Of a stretch of 17,187 bases of DNA, positions 7,470 to 14,554 are shown in pieces (the stretch's first letter is position 1; every line of letters starts with the position of its first letter). The stretch is from positions 1-17,187 of the forward strand of contig CAZFXN010000059.1 of NCBI GenBank assembly GCA_964523015.1, given 5' to 3'. The notes under the pieces were generated by a model, which saw only the letters and a list, made by a program, of their open reading frames with translations, had not been told where the DNA came from and searched no databases. The DNA is from JAWXBT01 sp964523015. Lineage in GTDB: Bacteria > Bdellovibrionota_C > UBA2361 > J135. The position numbers and the translations under genes were made by a program.

Positions 7470-8240
7470 TTAGAGAGTACCAATATCTGGTTCGATGGAG
7501 GTAATGAAATCTAGGACTGTTTGGGACTGTAAGTTAGTAAACAGCGTTACATCCCCAGTGCTGCAATCTGTTTTAATACCAGTAGAGGTTAAGCCAATTA
7601 TGGCTACGGCATCACCTATTGTAAACGTAGCAGGGCCACCAGAGTCGCCATTACAGGTATTGCTGTCTTTACCGTCAAACTGTGAGCTAACATGATTAAT
7701 AGTGACATCCTTTACGATCATTGTGCCACCTTTAAGCGAACCCAGATCTCCATTTTCATCTATTCCAAACCCAGTTATCCCGATCTTATCTCCTCCGCTG
7801 ACCGTCTGACTTAACAGGATCGGTAAAGTTGGCAGATTCATAGATTGCTTAGTCTGGACAATTGCCACATCGTTAAAAAGAGCATTTCCACTCTGTGATA
7901 AATTAGGGTGAATATAAAATTTATTAACAGAGAATGATGAGGTGTCACTTTCAACATCAATGCTGGCGATATTTGAAAAGGCAAAACAATGAGCAGCAGT
8001 TAGCACTTTGTTAGCTGATATTACTGTACCAGAGCAAAGAGATTGAACTCCCTTAGGGGAGGTGATAACTATCTTAACTATCGGAGAGCCAGCAGGAGAG
8101 CAAGATTGACCATTAATGACACGCGGACAGATCGTAACTGCATTATCCTTAGGTGAGTCAGAGCCACCACCGCCACAGGAGGTGAGTGCGAGAACTGACA
8201 GAGCAAAGAGGGGATTGGTAACTAATATTTTTCGAATCAT
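7470..8240 (-). CDS. Trypsin-like (S1) serine protease, predicted lipoprotein
   Basis: A 256-residue exported protease. A short signal peptide ends in the lipobox LTSC, so C22 would be acylated and the protein membrane-anchored, followed by a flexible GGGGSDS linker. The chymotrypsin-fold triad is complete: H84 in TAAHC, D124 in NDVAIV and S200 in CNGDSGGP. C69/C85 and C196/C226 sit where S1 disulfides usually lie. No zymogen activation sequence such as IVGG is evident; the domain begins near VINGQSC, so maturation may differ. The start has AGAGAAA just upstream. It sits 24 bp after rpe and 56 bp before plsY, an unusual place for a secreted protease within a translation and metabolism cluster. 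Substrate unknown. Confidence 0.9.
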   Translation of the reverse strand: MIRKILVTNPLFALSVLALTSCGGGGSDSPKDNAVTICPRVINGQSCSPAGSPIVKIVITSPKGVQSLCSGTVISANKVLTAAHCFAFSNIASIDVESDTSSFSVNKFYIHPNLSQSGNALFNDVAIVQTKQSMNLPTLPILLSQTVSGGDKIGITGFGIDENGDLGSLKGGTMIVKDVTINHVSSQFDGKDSNTCNGDSGGPATFTIGDAVAIIGLTSTGIKTDCSTGDVTLFTNLQSQTVLDFITSIEPDIGTL

Positions 8241-8264
8241 CTTTTCTCTAGCATCATTTAAATC

Positions 8265-8933
8265 TCACTTGCATTGCTTTAGGGCGGCGATAACATCCTT
8301 TCGGCTTTTTGCTCCAAAAACAAAAGAGCCAGCTACTAAAACGTTAGCCCCAGCCTTTACACACTGTGAGCCGGTTTCTATGTTAATCCCACCGTCAACT
8401 TCAATTAGGACCGTAAGATTCTGTTGATTGATTAAATTACTAACCCGCTCAATCTTAGGTAAGCATTCTGGCATAAAAGACTGCCCACTCCAACCTGGAT
8501 TTACAGTCATCACCAAAACAAGGTCAACTATACTAAGATAAGGCTCAATTGCAGAGACCGGAGTTGCCGGTTTTAGAGATATTCCGGCCTTCATCCCGAG
8601 ATCTTGAATTTTCTTTATCGCACCAGCCGGATCTTTAGTAGCCTCAACATGAAAAGTAAGTCTATCGCAGCCAGCTTTTTTAAAAGATTCAAAATGCTCT
8701 TCAGGATTTTGAATCATTAAATGGGTATCTAGAGTTAAACGTGTAGCTTTTTTTGCAGTTGCCACCATCTTATCGCCAAACGTTATTGGGGGCACAAATG
8801 ATCCATCCATAACATCTATATGGATCCAATCTGCACCGGCAGTCTCAATGTTTTTTATCTCGTTTGTCAGATCTCCAAAGTCAGCAGATAATATTGATGG
8901 TGCTATTAGGGGATAATTAGTTTGATTGGTCAT
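8265..8933 (-). CDS. rpe: Ribulose-phosphate 3-epimerase
   Basis: A cytoplasmic metalloenzyme interconverting ribulose 5-phosphate and xylulose 5-phosphate in the pentose phosphate pathway. The 222-residue TIM barrel has normal length. Expected residues are visible: S13 in APSILSADF, H38 and D40 in IHIDVMDG (metal and catalytic), H71 in DTHLMI and D180 in IEVDGGIN. The phosphate-binding loop reads VNPGWSGQSF (144-153), a variant of the common VNPGFGGQSF. The gene is 45 bp downstream of fmt and 24 bp upstream of the lipoprotein protease gene, consistent with one transcript. The ribosome site before the ATG is weak. Confidence 0.96.
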   Translation of the reverse strand: MTNQTNYPLIAPSILSADFGDLTNEIKNIETAGADWIHIDVMDGSFVPPITFGDKMVATAKKATRLTLDTHLMIQNPEEHFESFKKAGCDRLTFHVEATKDPAGAIKKIQDLGMKAGISLKPATPVSAIEPYLSIVDLVLVMTVNPGWSGQSFMPECLPKIERVSNLINQQNLTVLIEVDGGINIETGSQCVKAGANVLVAGSFVFGAKSRKDVIAALKQCK

Positions 8934-8978
8934 TAGTAAATAGTACTCTTATTAAGATAGGCCACTTTGTGGGCACAC

Positions 8979-9941
8979 TTAGTGGGCGTTAGCTGGTCCC
9001 AACGATTCGCCTACCTGTAAGTGATTTCCTTTTAGGAAATCTGAAACACTCATTTTTTTCTTACCCTCAAGTTGTAACTCAAGGATATTAAGAACGCCAT
9101 TACCACATTGTACTTCAAGACGTGCTGGATCGGCCATAACAATTTGTCCTGGAGTAAATGATCCATTGTGCATCGGTTTTACTGGGATGGATTGAAATAT
9201 CTTTAATCTTTTACCTAGTGTAATTGTATAAGCTCCGGGGAACGGGTTTAATCCTCGAATCATATTTGCAATTTCTTTAGCTGGTTTTTGCCAATCAATA
9301 AGGGACTCTTCATTTGTTATCTTATGAGCATATGTAACCCCTTCAGATTTTTGGGGCACAGGTAGTATTCTACCAGCTGCTATATCTGATATCTTACCTG
9401 CTAAAAATTTCGCTCCAAGATGAGAGAGTCTATCATGTAAAATCTCAAAGGTATCAAAATCCTCAATCGCAACTTTATCAGCGCAATAAACAGGCCCAGT
9501 ATCTAATCCCGCCTCCATCTTCATTAGGCATATCCCTGTTTCCTTATCCCCCGCCATAATTGCCCGTTGTATTGGAGCAGCCCCGCGCCATCTAGGGAGG
9601 AGTGAGGCGTGTATGTTTACGCACCCATGCTTTGGCAGGTCTAGCACAGCCTGAGGCAGGATCTGACCAAAAGCAATGACCACTCCAATTTCAAAAGGAC
9701 CGTAGTCACTCATAATCTCTAGAAATCTATCTCCAATTTTTTTTATACTCTCCGGCTGAACAACAGGAATATGTTTAGATAAAGCAAACTTTTTTATTGG
9801 AGAAAACTGAATTTCGTTACCGCGTCCTTGAGGCTTATCTGGTTGAGTTATAACGCAGCCAACCTCGACTCCTGGTGTCTCAATTAAAGCTTTTAAAGCA
9901 GGGACTGAAAAATCTGGTGTTCCAAAAAATAGAATTTTCAT
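8979..9941 (-). CDS. fmt: Methionyl-tRNA formyltransferase
   Basis: It formylates initiator Met-tRNA using 10-formyl-tetrahydrofolate in the cytoplasm. The 320-residue protein has normal size. The N-terminal Rossmann-like domain starts KILFFGTPDFSVPAL. The catalytic residues N109, H111 and D147 lie in VNIHASLLPRWRGAAPIQ and EAGLDTGP. The C-terminal part (about 205-310) is the tRNA-binding OB-like domain. Its ATG overlaps the stop of def by 4 bp (ATGA), the classic def-fmt arrangement, which implies translational coupling between adding the formyl group and removing it. Confidence 0.97.
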   Translation of the reverse strand: MKILFFGTPDFSVPALKALIETPGVEVGCVITQPDKPQGRGNEIQFSPIKKFALSKHIPVVQPESIKKIGDRFLEIMSDYGPFEIGVVIAFGQILPQAVLDLPKHGCVNIHASLLPRWRGAAPIQRAIMAGDKETGICLMKMEAGLDTGPVYCADKVAIEDFDTFEILHDRLSHLGAKFLAGKISDIAAGRILPVPQKSEGVTYAHKITNEESLIDWQKPAKEIANMIRGLNPFPGAYTITLGKRLKIFQSIPVKPMHNGSFTPGQIVMADPARLEVQCGNGVLNILELQLEGKKKMSVSDFLKGNHLQVGESLGPANAH

Positions 9942-10438
9942 CGATCCTCAATCTGTTTTTTTAGCCATTTTTTAAATAGCTCTTTTTTTAAGCGACTTAA
10001 TCGATCAATAAACAGAACTCCATCTAGGTGATCTATCTCGTGCTGTATGCAGACAGAGAGTAGGCCGCTCGCCTCAAATTCAATAACCTCACCATCAGGA
10101 TCTTGGGCTTTTACAGTTATAATCTCACTTCGCTCAACAACATCTCGGTAACCAGGGATGCTTAAGCAACCCTCTTCGCCACTGCATTTCCCCTGTTTTT
10201 TTATGATTTCAGGATTAACTAAAAGTTTTAAATCGGTACGTTCCTCTGATACATCAATTGTAACTAAACGGTGTGTAATTCCTACTTGAGGCGCGGCTAA
10301 GCCTACTCCCTTTTCGTAGTACATGGTCTCAGCCATATTTTTTAGTAGAGTCTTTAGATTAGAATCAAAGGCGACAACAGGCGTTGCTTTTTGTTTAAGC
10401 ACCGGATCAGGAAAAATTCGAAGATCTAATATCGTCAT
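9938..10438 (-). CDS. def: Peptide deformylase
   Basis: It removes the N-formyl group from nascent proteins. The three metal-site motifs are intact: GVGLAAPQVG (44-53), EGCLSIPG (89-96, metal ligand C91) and HEIDH (133-137, ligands H133 and H137, catalytic E134). At 166 residues it has normal length, with a basic C-terminal helix that may contact the ribosome. I chose the ATG at 10436-10438. A TTG two codons upstream (10442-10444) is possible, but neither has a clear ribosome site. It is the first gene of the minus-strand cluster, with its promoter expected in 10445-10660. Confidence 0.96.
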   Translation of the reverse strand: MTILDLRIFPDPVLKQKATPVVAFDSNLKTLLKNMAETMYYEKGVGLAAPQVGITHRLVTIDVSEERTDLKLLVNPEIIKKQGKCSGEEGCLSIPGYRDVVERSEIITVKAQDPDGEVIEFEASGLLSVCIQHEIDHLDGVLFIDRLSRLKKELFKKWLKKQIEDR

Positions 10439-10444
10439 TGTCAA

Positions 10445-10660
10445 GAATTTAGTTTAGAAATTTTACTCCAGCACTATAGCACAATTTTCCTTGAGGAAAC
10501 TACATTACTTGTAATTATCAATAGTTAAACTATTTTAATCTAGAGTATATCGTTCTCTTAAGTGAAATAAAGAGCGAGATAAAGAGTGAAATAAAGAGCG
10601 AAATTTTTTTATCATTACCATATCCACAAAATCCTCATTTTCAGTCATAATTATACTTAT
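10445..10660. other. Divergent intergenic region between def and the 142-residue gene
   Basis: This 216-bp AT-rich region must hold promoters for the def cluster and for the plus-strand genes. It contains the 12-bp tandem repeats described separately. TATACT at 10652-10657 lies so close to the ATG at 10661 that, if it is a -10 box, the transcript would be nearly leaderless; no matching -35 is visible. Confidence 0.4.
10561..10604. repeat. 12-bp tandem repeats, about 3.7 copies
   Basis: AGTGAAATAAAG (10561-10572), AGCGAGATAAAG (10573-10584), AGTGAAATAAAG (10585-10596) and AGCGAAAT (10597-10604) run head to tail, then a T-tract. The consensus is AGYGARATAAAG. Copies one and three are identical. 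It may be a protein-binding array or a replication-slippage product. Confidence 0.8.
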
Positions 10661-11089
10661 ATGGTCACCCTTGAACTCCATGAGGCACAACTTTTTAGGA
10701 TCCTTGTCTCCTTCTTTGGAAAGGATCGAGTAGTTTATGGCATGAGCGTGCTAACGCTATGTGATGGAGAGTTGCCAGACTTAGGGCAATTAAGTGAGGA
10801 ATCTAAAAGCTGGGTTCGGAATTATAAGTGCCTTTTTGTGGTAACTGATGAGTTCGACTCTCCACGTCTTGTACTTGATTTTATGCCAGGCTTTACCGGG
10901 GTGATTGATGCTGATAGGACTGAGAAGCGGGAAAAGGTTAAAACCCTTCTTAACGCTCGTGGGGTGCATTATATCGGGATTTCCCAGGATGAGTTCTCTT
11001 CCATGCAAAACCCCGATTCTAACTTTGATTTTTATGGGCTTCTTGAGCTAAAAGTTGAAAAGGGAGATATTTCCCTTAAAGACTTTTAG
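10661..11089 (+). CDS. Hypothetical 142-residue protein, possibly DUF2726-like
   Basis: No sure family. No signal or membrane segment is seen. The order of elements (LHEAQLFRIL helix, then a VVYGMSVLTL strand, a KCLFVVTD strand, RLVLDF, and EKREKVKTLLNARGVHYIGIS) recalls DUF2726-type PD-(D/E)XK-fold proteins, where a helix with E..LF..L is followed by a core sheet and a final helix-strand. D rather than E lies in the RLVLDF position, and no clear ExK pair follows, so it may lack nuclease activity. The ATG at 10661 has no ribosome site and could be leaderless; M28 is an alternative. The next gene begins 3 bp after its stop, so the two are probably co-translated. Fold assignment is tentative. 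Confidence 0.7.
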   Translation: MVTLELHEAQLFRILVSFFGKDRVVYGMSVLTLCDGELPDLGQLSEESKSWVRNYKCLFVVTDEFDSPRLVLDFMPGFTGVIDADRTEKREKVKTLLNARGVHYIGISQDEFSSMQNPDSNFDFYGLLELKVEKGDISLKDF

Positions 11090-11092
11090 ATA

Positions 11093-12325
11093 ATGCAGAA
11101 ACTCAAATTTCCACTAATTATTTTTATCTTCTCATTGGCCATCTTTTGGGTGGCACGAAGTTATGGTGCTGATGTTTCAATTGCTCAACTTTTGGCGATG
11201 CCGTTTTTACTTCTGGCGATCTGTGGTGCAAATATTCTTGGTCTTGCAATTAATCGTGGCATTTTAATTTTAGCATTCCTGTTTGGATTAAGTGGAGTTG
11301 CCCTCTCTTATAATATTGAAAAGCTTTCTACTGGTGGAATATTTGTTGCTCGTTTTGATGATGATCCACTTGAGTCAGAGAGTAGGATCTTTAGAAACCA
11401 TATGTCTGAGATCTTAGAGCCGATTACGAATGTAAAGGCACTACGATATCCTTTTCCTATTGCTAGCGATTTAAGTGCCAATACTATTTTAAAGTCTGAG
11501 CAGAAAGACGCTTTGATTTGGGGAAGTTCTCGCTGGCTCAATGCAACTATTCGGTACAAAAAAAATCTTCAGATTAAAGATATTTTAACAATGGATCAGC
11601 TCTCAAATATCTCATTACCAGAGTTAGGAAATCTCTATCTTATTTTCTCACCGAATACCTTTGGATTATCATTCGGTAAAAACGCTCACACTGATGTTTT
11701 CTTAGCTTTTGTTCTTGCTGCTGAGGTGAGTGAAAGTGAGCCTGAAAGAGAATCATTATTTAAGCTTGCTGGATTAACTAAGTCCCACTGGACAACTAAT
11801 GCCCACAAGGCTTATCCATTATGGCGACTTGGTAATCTGCAATTATTAAAAGCAATTGAGCATGGAGAGTATGAACCAGGAGAGCTTGATTGCGCTCTCA
11901 ATAATTATCAATTAGCCGCTGCTTTTCTAGATAATGCTAGGCAAAACTTAGATCTTCATAGTGCAATTTTAACGAACCATGCTGTTGCCTTGTATATAAA
12001 ATCAAAATTAGAAAACAAACCTGAGTTAGAAAAGATTTATGTTTATGAATTTTATAAAGCAAAACATAGACGTAAAGAATCAATGAGTGAAGTTGGGGAA
12101 GTCTCAATATTTGATGCGGTTAAAGAGAATTTACTGACTCTGTATAAGTTAGGAGAATATGAATCAGAGAAGTTAGTAAGAAGGGATGAAAAAGGGATTA
12201 TTAGCGAATCCTCTAAAAAAGCTAAGAAGGCAGAAAAGAAAGAGGCGAAACAGGCTAATAAGAAAGCAGCAAAGAAAGCTAACAAACAGGCCAAGAAAGA
12301 GAAAAAGAATAACTTACAGAAGTGA
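11093..12325 (+). CDS. Hypothetical membrane protein with TolB-like/TPR-like region and lysine-rich tail
   Basis: A 410-residue protein that I do not recognise as a named gene. Three hydrophobic segments (about residues 6-21, 31-52 and 57-72) open the protein. Residues 80-160 (GIFVARFDDDP, then RNHMSEIL and KDALIWGSSRW) resemble the alpha/beta TolB-N-like domain found before TPRs in some sensor proteins. Residues about 200-340 are helical and suggest TPR-like repeats. The last 38 residues hold 17 lysines with many alanines (KKANKQAKK), a histone H1-like or nucleic-acid-binding type of tail. It starts 3 bp after the upstream gene and ends 32 bp before the purC ATG. Its gene pairing suggests a shared function with the 142-residue protein, but none can be named. 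Confidence 0.75.
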   Translation: MQKLKFPLIIFIFSLAIFWVARSYGADVSIAQLLAMPFLLLAICGANILGLAINRGILILAFLFGLSGVALSYNIEKLSTGGIFVARFDDDPLESESRIFRNHMSEILEPITNVKALRYPFPIASDLSANTILKSEQKDALIWGSSRWLNATIRYKKNLQIKDILTMDQLSNISLPELGNLYLIFSPNTFGLSFGKNAHTDVFLAFVLAAEVSESEPERESLFKLAGLTKSHWTTNAHKAYPLWRLGNLQLLKAIEHGEYEPGELDCALNNYQLAAAFLDNARQNLDLHSAILTNHAVALYIKSKLENKPELEKIYVYEFYKAKHRRKESMSEVGEVSIFDAVKENLLTLYKLGEYESEKLVRRDEKGIISESSKKAKKAEKKEAKQANKKAAKKANKQAKKEKKNNLQK

Positions 12326-12357
12326 TAAACAACAGAGAAAAACAACCAGGAATAGCT

Positions 12358-13311
12358 ATGATCCAAAGAGATGATATTAAAAAACAGATTTCAAATGTTC
12401 TTAGTGAAACTGATTTTTTATTTCTTGGAACCAAATATCAAGGAAAGGTAAGGGATAACTACACTAAGGGGGATGTTCGGTATCTGATTACAACGGATCG
12501 CTTTAGTTGTTTTGACAAAGTATTGACGACAGTACCATTTAAGGGCCAAGCTTTAAATCAGATGGCCGTGAAATGGTTTGAGTTAACCAAAGAGATTATT
12601 GAAAATCATATTATTGATGTTCCTGATCCAAACGTCATGGTTGCAAAAAACTGCCAGATTTTACCGGTTGAGGTTGTAATTAGAGGATATCTTACTGGTA
12701 GTGCTTGGCGGGATTATGAAACAGGCAAAGATATCAGTGGAATAAAATTACCATCCGGTCTTAAAAATTTTCAAAAATTACCTGATGTTTTAATTACACC
12801 ATCTACTAAAGCTGAAACAGGAAAACATGATCTGCCGATCTCTGAAAGTGAGATACTACAGAAGCGGTTAGTCGATCCAAAGACATGGAGTCAGGCTACT
12901 GAAACTGCTCGTGCTCTTTTTTCTTTAGGTCAAAGTCATGCCGATAAACAGGGCCTGATCTTAGTCGATACTAAGTACGAATTTGGTTTGCTAAATGGTA
13001 AACTTATTTTAGCTGATGAGATTCATACTATGGATTGCTCTCGGTATTGGATTAAGGCCACTTATGCAGATCGTGTAAAGAACGGAGAGTCTCCAGAGAT
13101 GCTTGATAAAGAGCCAACCCGGCAGTGGTTATTAAGCCAGGGATTTAAGGGAGAGGGTACGATTCCAGAATTCACTGAGGATCACAGAGTACGGATCGCT
13201 GAGCACTATCTTGAAGCATTTGAAAAAATCACCGGTGAAGCCTTTCATGGTCAAGTTGGCTCAGTTAAAAATAGGATTGAGGAGAATTTACGGCAGAGTA
13301 TTTTGAAATAG
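12358..13311 (+). CDS. purC: SAICAR synthase (phosphoribosylaminoimidazole-succinocarboxamide synthase)
   Basis: It joins CAIR and aspartate using ATP to make SAICAR in purine synthesis (cytoplasm). The 317-residue protein is of the longer type, similar in length to yeast Ade1 rather than the ~240-residue E. coli PurC. Visible are QGKVRDNY (ATP-binding start), TTDRFSCFD, RGYLTGSAW, ETGKHDLPIS, LVDTKYEFG and LADEIHTMDCSRYW, all typical of the family. I chose the ATG at 12358, which has AGGA seven bases upstream, over an upstream GTG at 12322 that overlaps the preceding stop codon. It follows the lysine-tail membrane protein gene closely and converges on the second DUF4143 ATPase gene with a 20-bp gap. 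Confidence 0.96.
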   Translation: MIQRDDIKKQISNVLSETDFLFLGTKYQGKVRDNYTKGDVRYLITTDRFSCFDKVLTTVPFKGQALNQMAVKWFELTKEIIENHIIDVPDPNVMVAKNCQILPVEVVIRGYLTGSAWRDYETGKDISGIKLPSGLKNFQKLPDVLITPSTKAETGKHDLPISESEILQKRLVDPKTWSQATETARALFSLGQSHADKQGLILVDTKYEFGLLNGKLILADEIHTMDCSRYWIKATYADRVKNGESPEMLDKEPTRQWLLSQGFKGEGTIPEFTEDHRVRIAEHYLEAFEKITGEAFHGQVGSVKNRIEENLRQSILK

Positions 13312-13331
13312 CGTCTTTTTATTTGATCGTA

Positions 13332-14510
13332 TTAAATAGGGTTTTTAAGAATTTCTCCAACATCCTGCCATGGTATTGCTGTAATATTGGCAGCTAGTTT
13401 TTTAGCTCTAGGAATTTGACAGATCAAATAAGCCTTTTTTGCCCTCTTCTGTTCAGATAGAAAAGTCACTAAGTGCTTGCAGTCAGATGTTAGTGGCTTA
13501 TTTGTCGCCTTTACCTCAATTGGAATTAGGGAACGATCAATATCAATTATCCAATCAATTTCTGGACCATCATGATCACGCCAATAATAAACCCTTGGTC
13601 TTTCCGGGTGCGATCTAAGTAAGCGGATAAGCTCAATGCCAATGAATTGTTCAAAAAGCTTGCCAAAGTGTTCGCGATTAGGTTTTCGACCCTCTCGTGC
13701 GGCCAAACGGCGAACCCCCAAATCGAAAAAAAGATATTTAGGTGATTTTGCTAAGCGCCGTCGGGTTGAGCTTGGAACAAAGGGATCCACTCTCTCAGCA
13801 ATCAAACAATCAACCAGTATGTCATAGTAACCTTGTGCAGTTGTTTGTGCGACTCCGATTGCTTGAGCAATATTAGCCACGTTTGCTTCCTGGCCTGCCT
13901 CGGAGGCTGCCAGTTCTAAGAATCGAACAAAGGTGCCTAATTTTCGAACAACAGCTTCCTGACGAATCTCCTCTTCTAAATATGTTGAGACATAAGAGGC
14001 TAGGAGTTCATTACGAGCATTCAAGTCTTTAGTTGTAACAATTTCTGGAAGAGAGCCATCAACTAGGAGATCCTCCAAGGAAGATTTAGTTGAAGTTTCC
14101 TCCAACATCAAAGGATCTAGTCGTAGTTCAATAACACGACCTGGAAGTAAATTGACCTCAGAGTTTCGTCGAAGCTTGCGTGCGGAAGATCCTGTTAAGA
14201 CAAATTGCGCCACTTTTTTATCAATAAGGTCTTGTACTAGATCGAAAAGTTGAGGGACCTTTTGAATCTCATCGAGCAGTATTAAAGGGGTATAAGACAC
14301 GTCGAGTGCTTCAATCTCCTGTTCCAGAGTGATAGGATTAGCTTCATATCGCATTCGATTATCAGGACGTGCCAGATTTAAATATATATCTGACTTTAAT
14401 TTATTGATAAGCGTCGTTTTGCCCGTTTGTCGTGGGCCTAAGAGCAGGATACTTTTTTGACGTCCTAATATGTTTAAAATCTTACTTTCAATAGATCTAG
14501 GAATTTTCAT
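13332..14510 (-). CDS. AAA ATPase with C-terminal DUF4143 nuclease-fold domain (second copy)
   Basis: A 392-residue COG1373-type ATPase of unknown cellular role. Walker A is GPRQTGKTT (25-33), Walker B is LILLDE (76-81), and VLTGSSARKLRR (104-115) is the sensor 1 region. A winged-helix-like part (about 192-240, VANIAQAIGVAQTTAQGYYD) follows. The DUF4143 domain has E287, WRDHDGPEIDW (310-320) and IPIEVK (329-334), the D...ExK pattern of a PD-(D/E)XK fold. All expected residues are present. The ATG lies 1 bp from a perfect palindrome and has no ribosome site; TATAAT overlaps the start codon, so expression control is unusual. It is clearly related in layout to the ATPase at 190-1353, but with different sequence, so it is not a recent duplicate. 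Confidence 0.9.
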   Translation of the reverse strand: MKIPRSIESKILNILGRQKSILLLGPRQTGKTTLINKLKSDIYLNLARPDNRMRYEANPITLEQEIEALDVSYTPLILLDEIQKVPQLFDLVQDLIDKKVAQFVLTGSSARKLRRNSEVNLLPGRVIELRLDPLMLEETSTKSSLEDLLVDGSLPEIVTTKDLNARNELLASYVSTYLEEEIRQEAVVRKLGTFVRFLELAASEAGQEANVANIAQAIGVAQTTAQGYYDILVDCLIAERVDPFVPSSTRRRLAKSPKYLFFDLGVRRLAAREGRKPNREHFGKLFEQFIGIELIRLLRSHPERPRVYYWRDHDGPEIDWIIDIDRSLIPIEVKATNKPLTSDCKHLVTFLSEQKRAKKAYLICQIPRAKKLAANITAIPWQDVGEILKNPI

Positions 14511-14511
14511 T

Positions 14512-14544
14512 ATACACTGTAATTTAGTCTAAATTACAGTGTAT
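14512..14544. terminator. Perfect 14-bp-arm inverted repeat before the second ATPase gene
   Basis: ATACACTGTAATTT (14512-14525) and its exact complement (14531-14544) flank the loop AGTCT. It begins 10 bp after the stop of the SGNH hydrolase gene and ends 1 bp before the ATPase start. It could terminate the hydrolase transcript, though no T-tract follows, or serve as an operator for a dimeric regulator of the ATPase. Confidence 0.55.
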
Positions 14545-14554
14545 GGCAAGTCAA

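Noticed and set aside
8116..8427. Open frame of 103 codons on the plus strand
   Set aside because: It spans the antisense of the 3' end of rpe and the 5' end of the lipoprotein protease gene, both of which have clear family motifs.
10439..10444. TTG at 10442-10444 as the def start
   Set aside because: The ATG two codons downstream is a better initiator and gives a normal N-terminus; no ribosome site favours the TTG.
10561..10604. CRISPR-like array
   Set aside because: The 12-bp units are directly adjacent with no spacers and there are no cas genes.
12322..12357. GTG at 12322 as the purC start
   Set aside because: It overlaps the upstream stop and lacks a ribosome site, while the ATG at 12358 has AGGA at good spacing and fits family length.
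12052..12366. Open frame of 104 codons on the minus strand rich in Phe, Leu and Ala
   Set aside because: It is the complement of the lysine/alanine-rich tail of the plus-strand gene; no ribosome site and low-complexity composition.
14512..14544. LexA-type SOS box (CTGT...ACAG)
   Set aside because: CTGT and ACAG are 17 bp apart in this palindrome, not the 8 bp of the known gamma-proteobacterial box.
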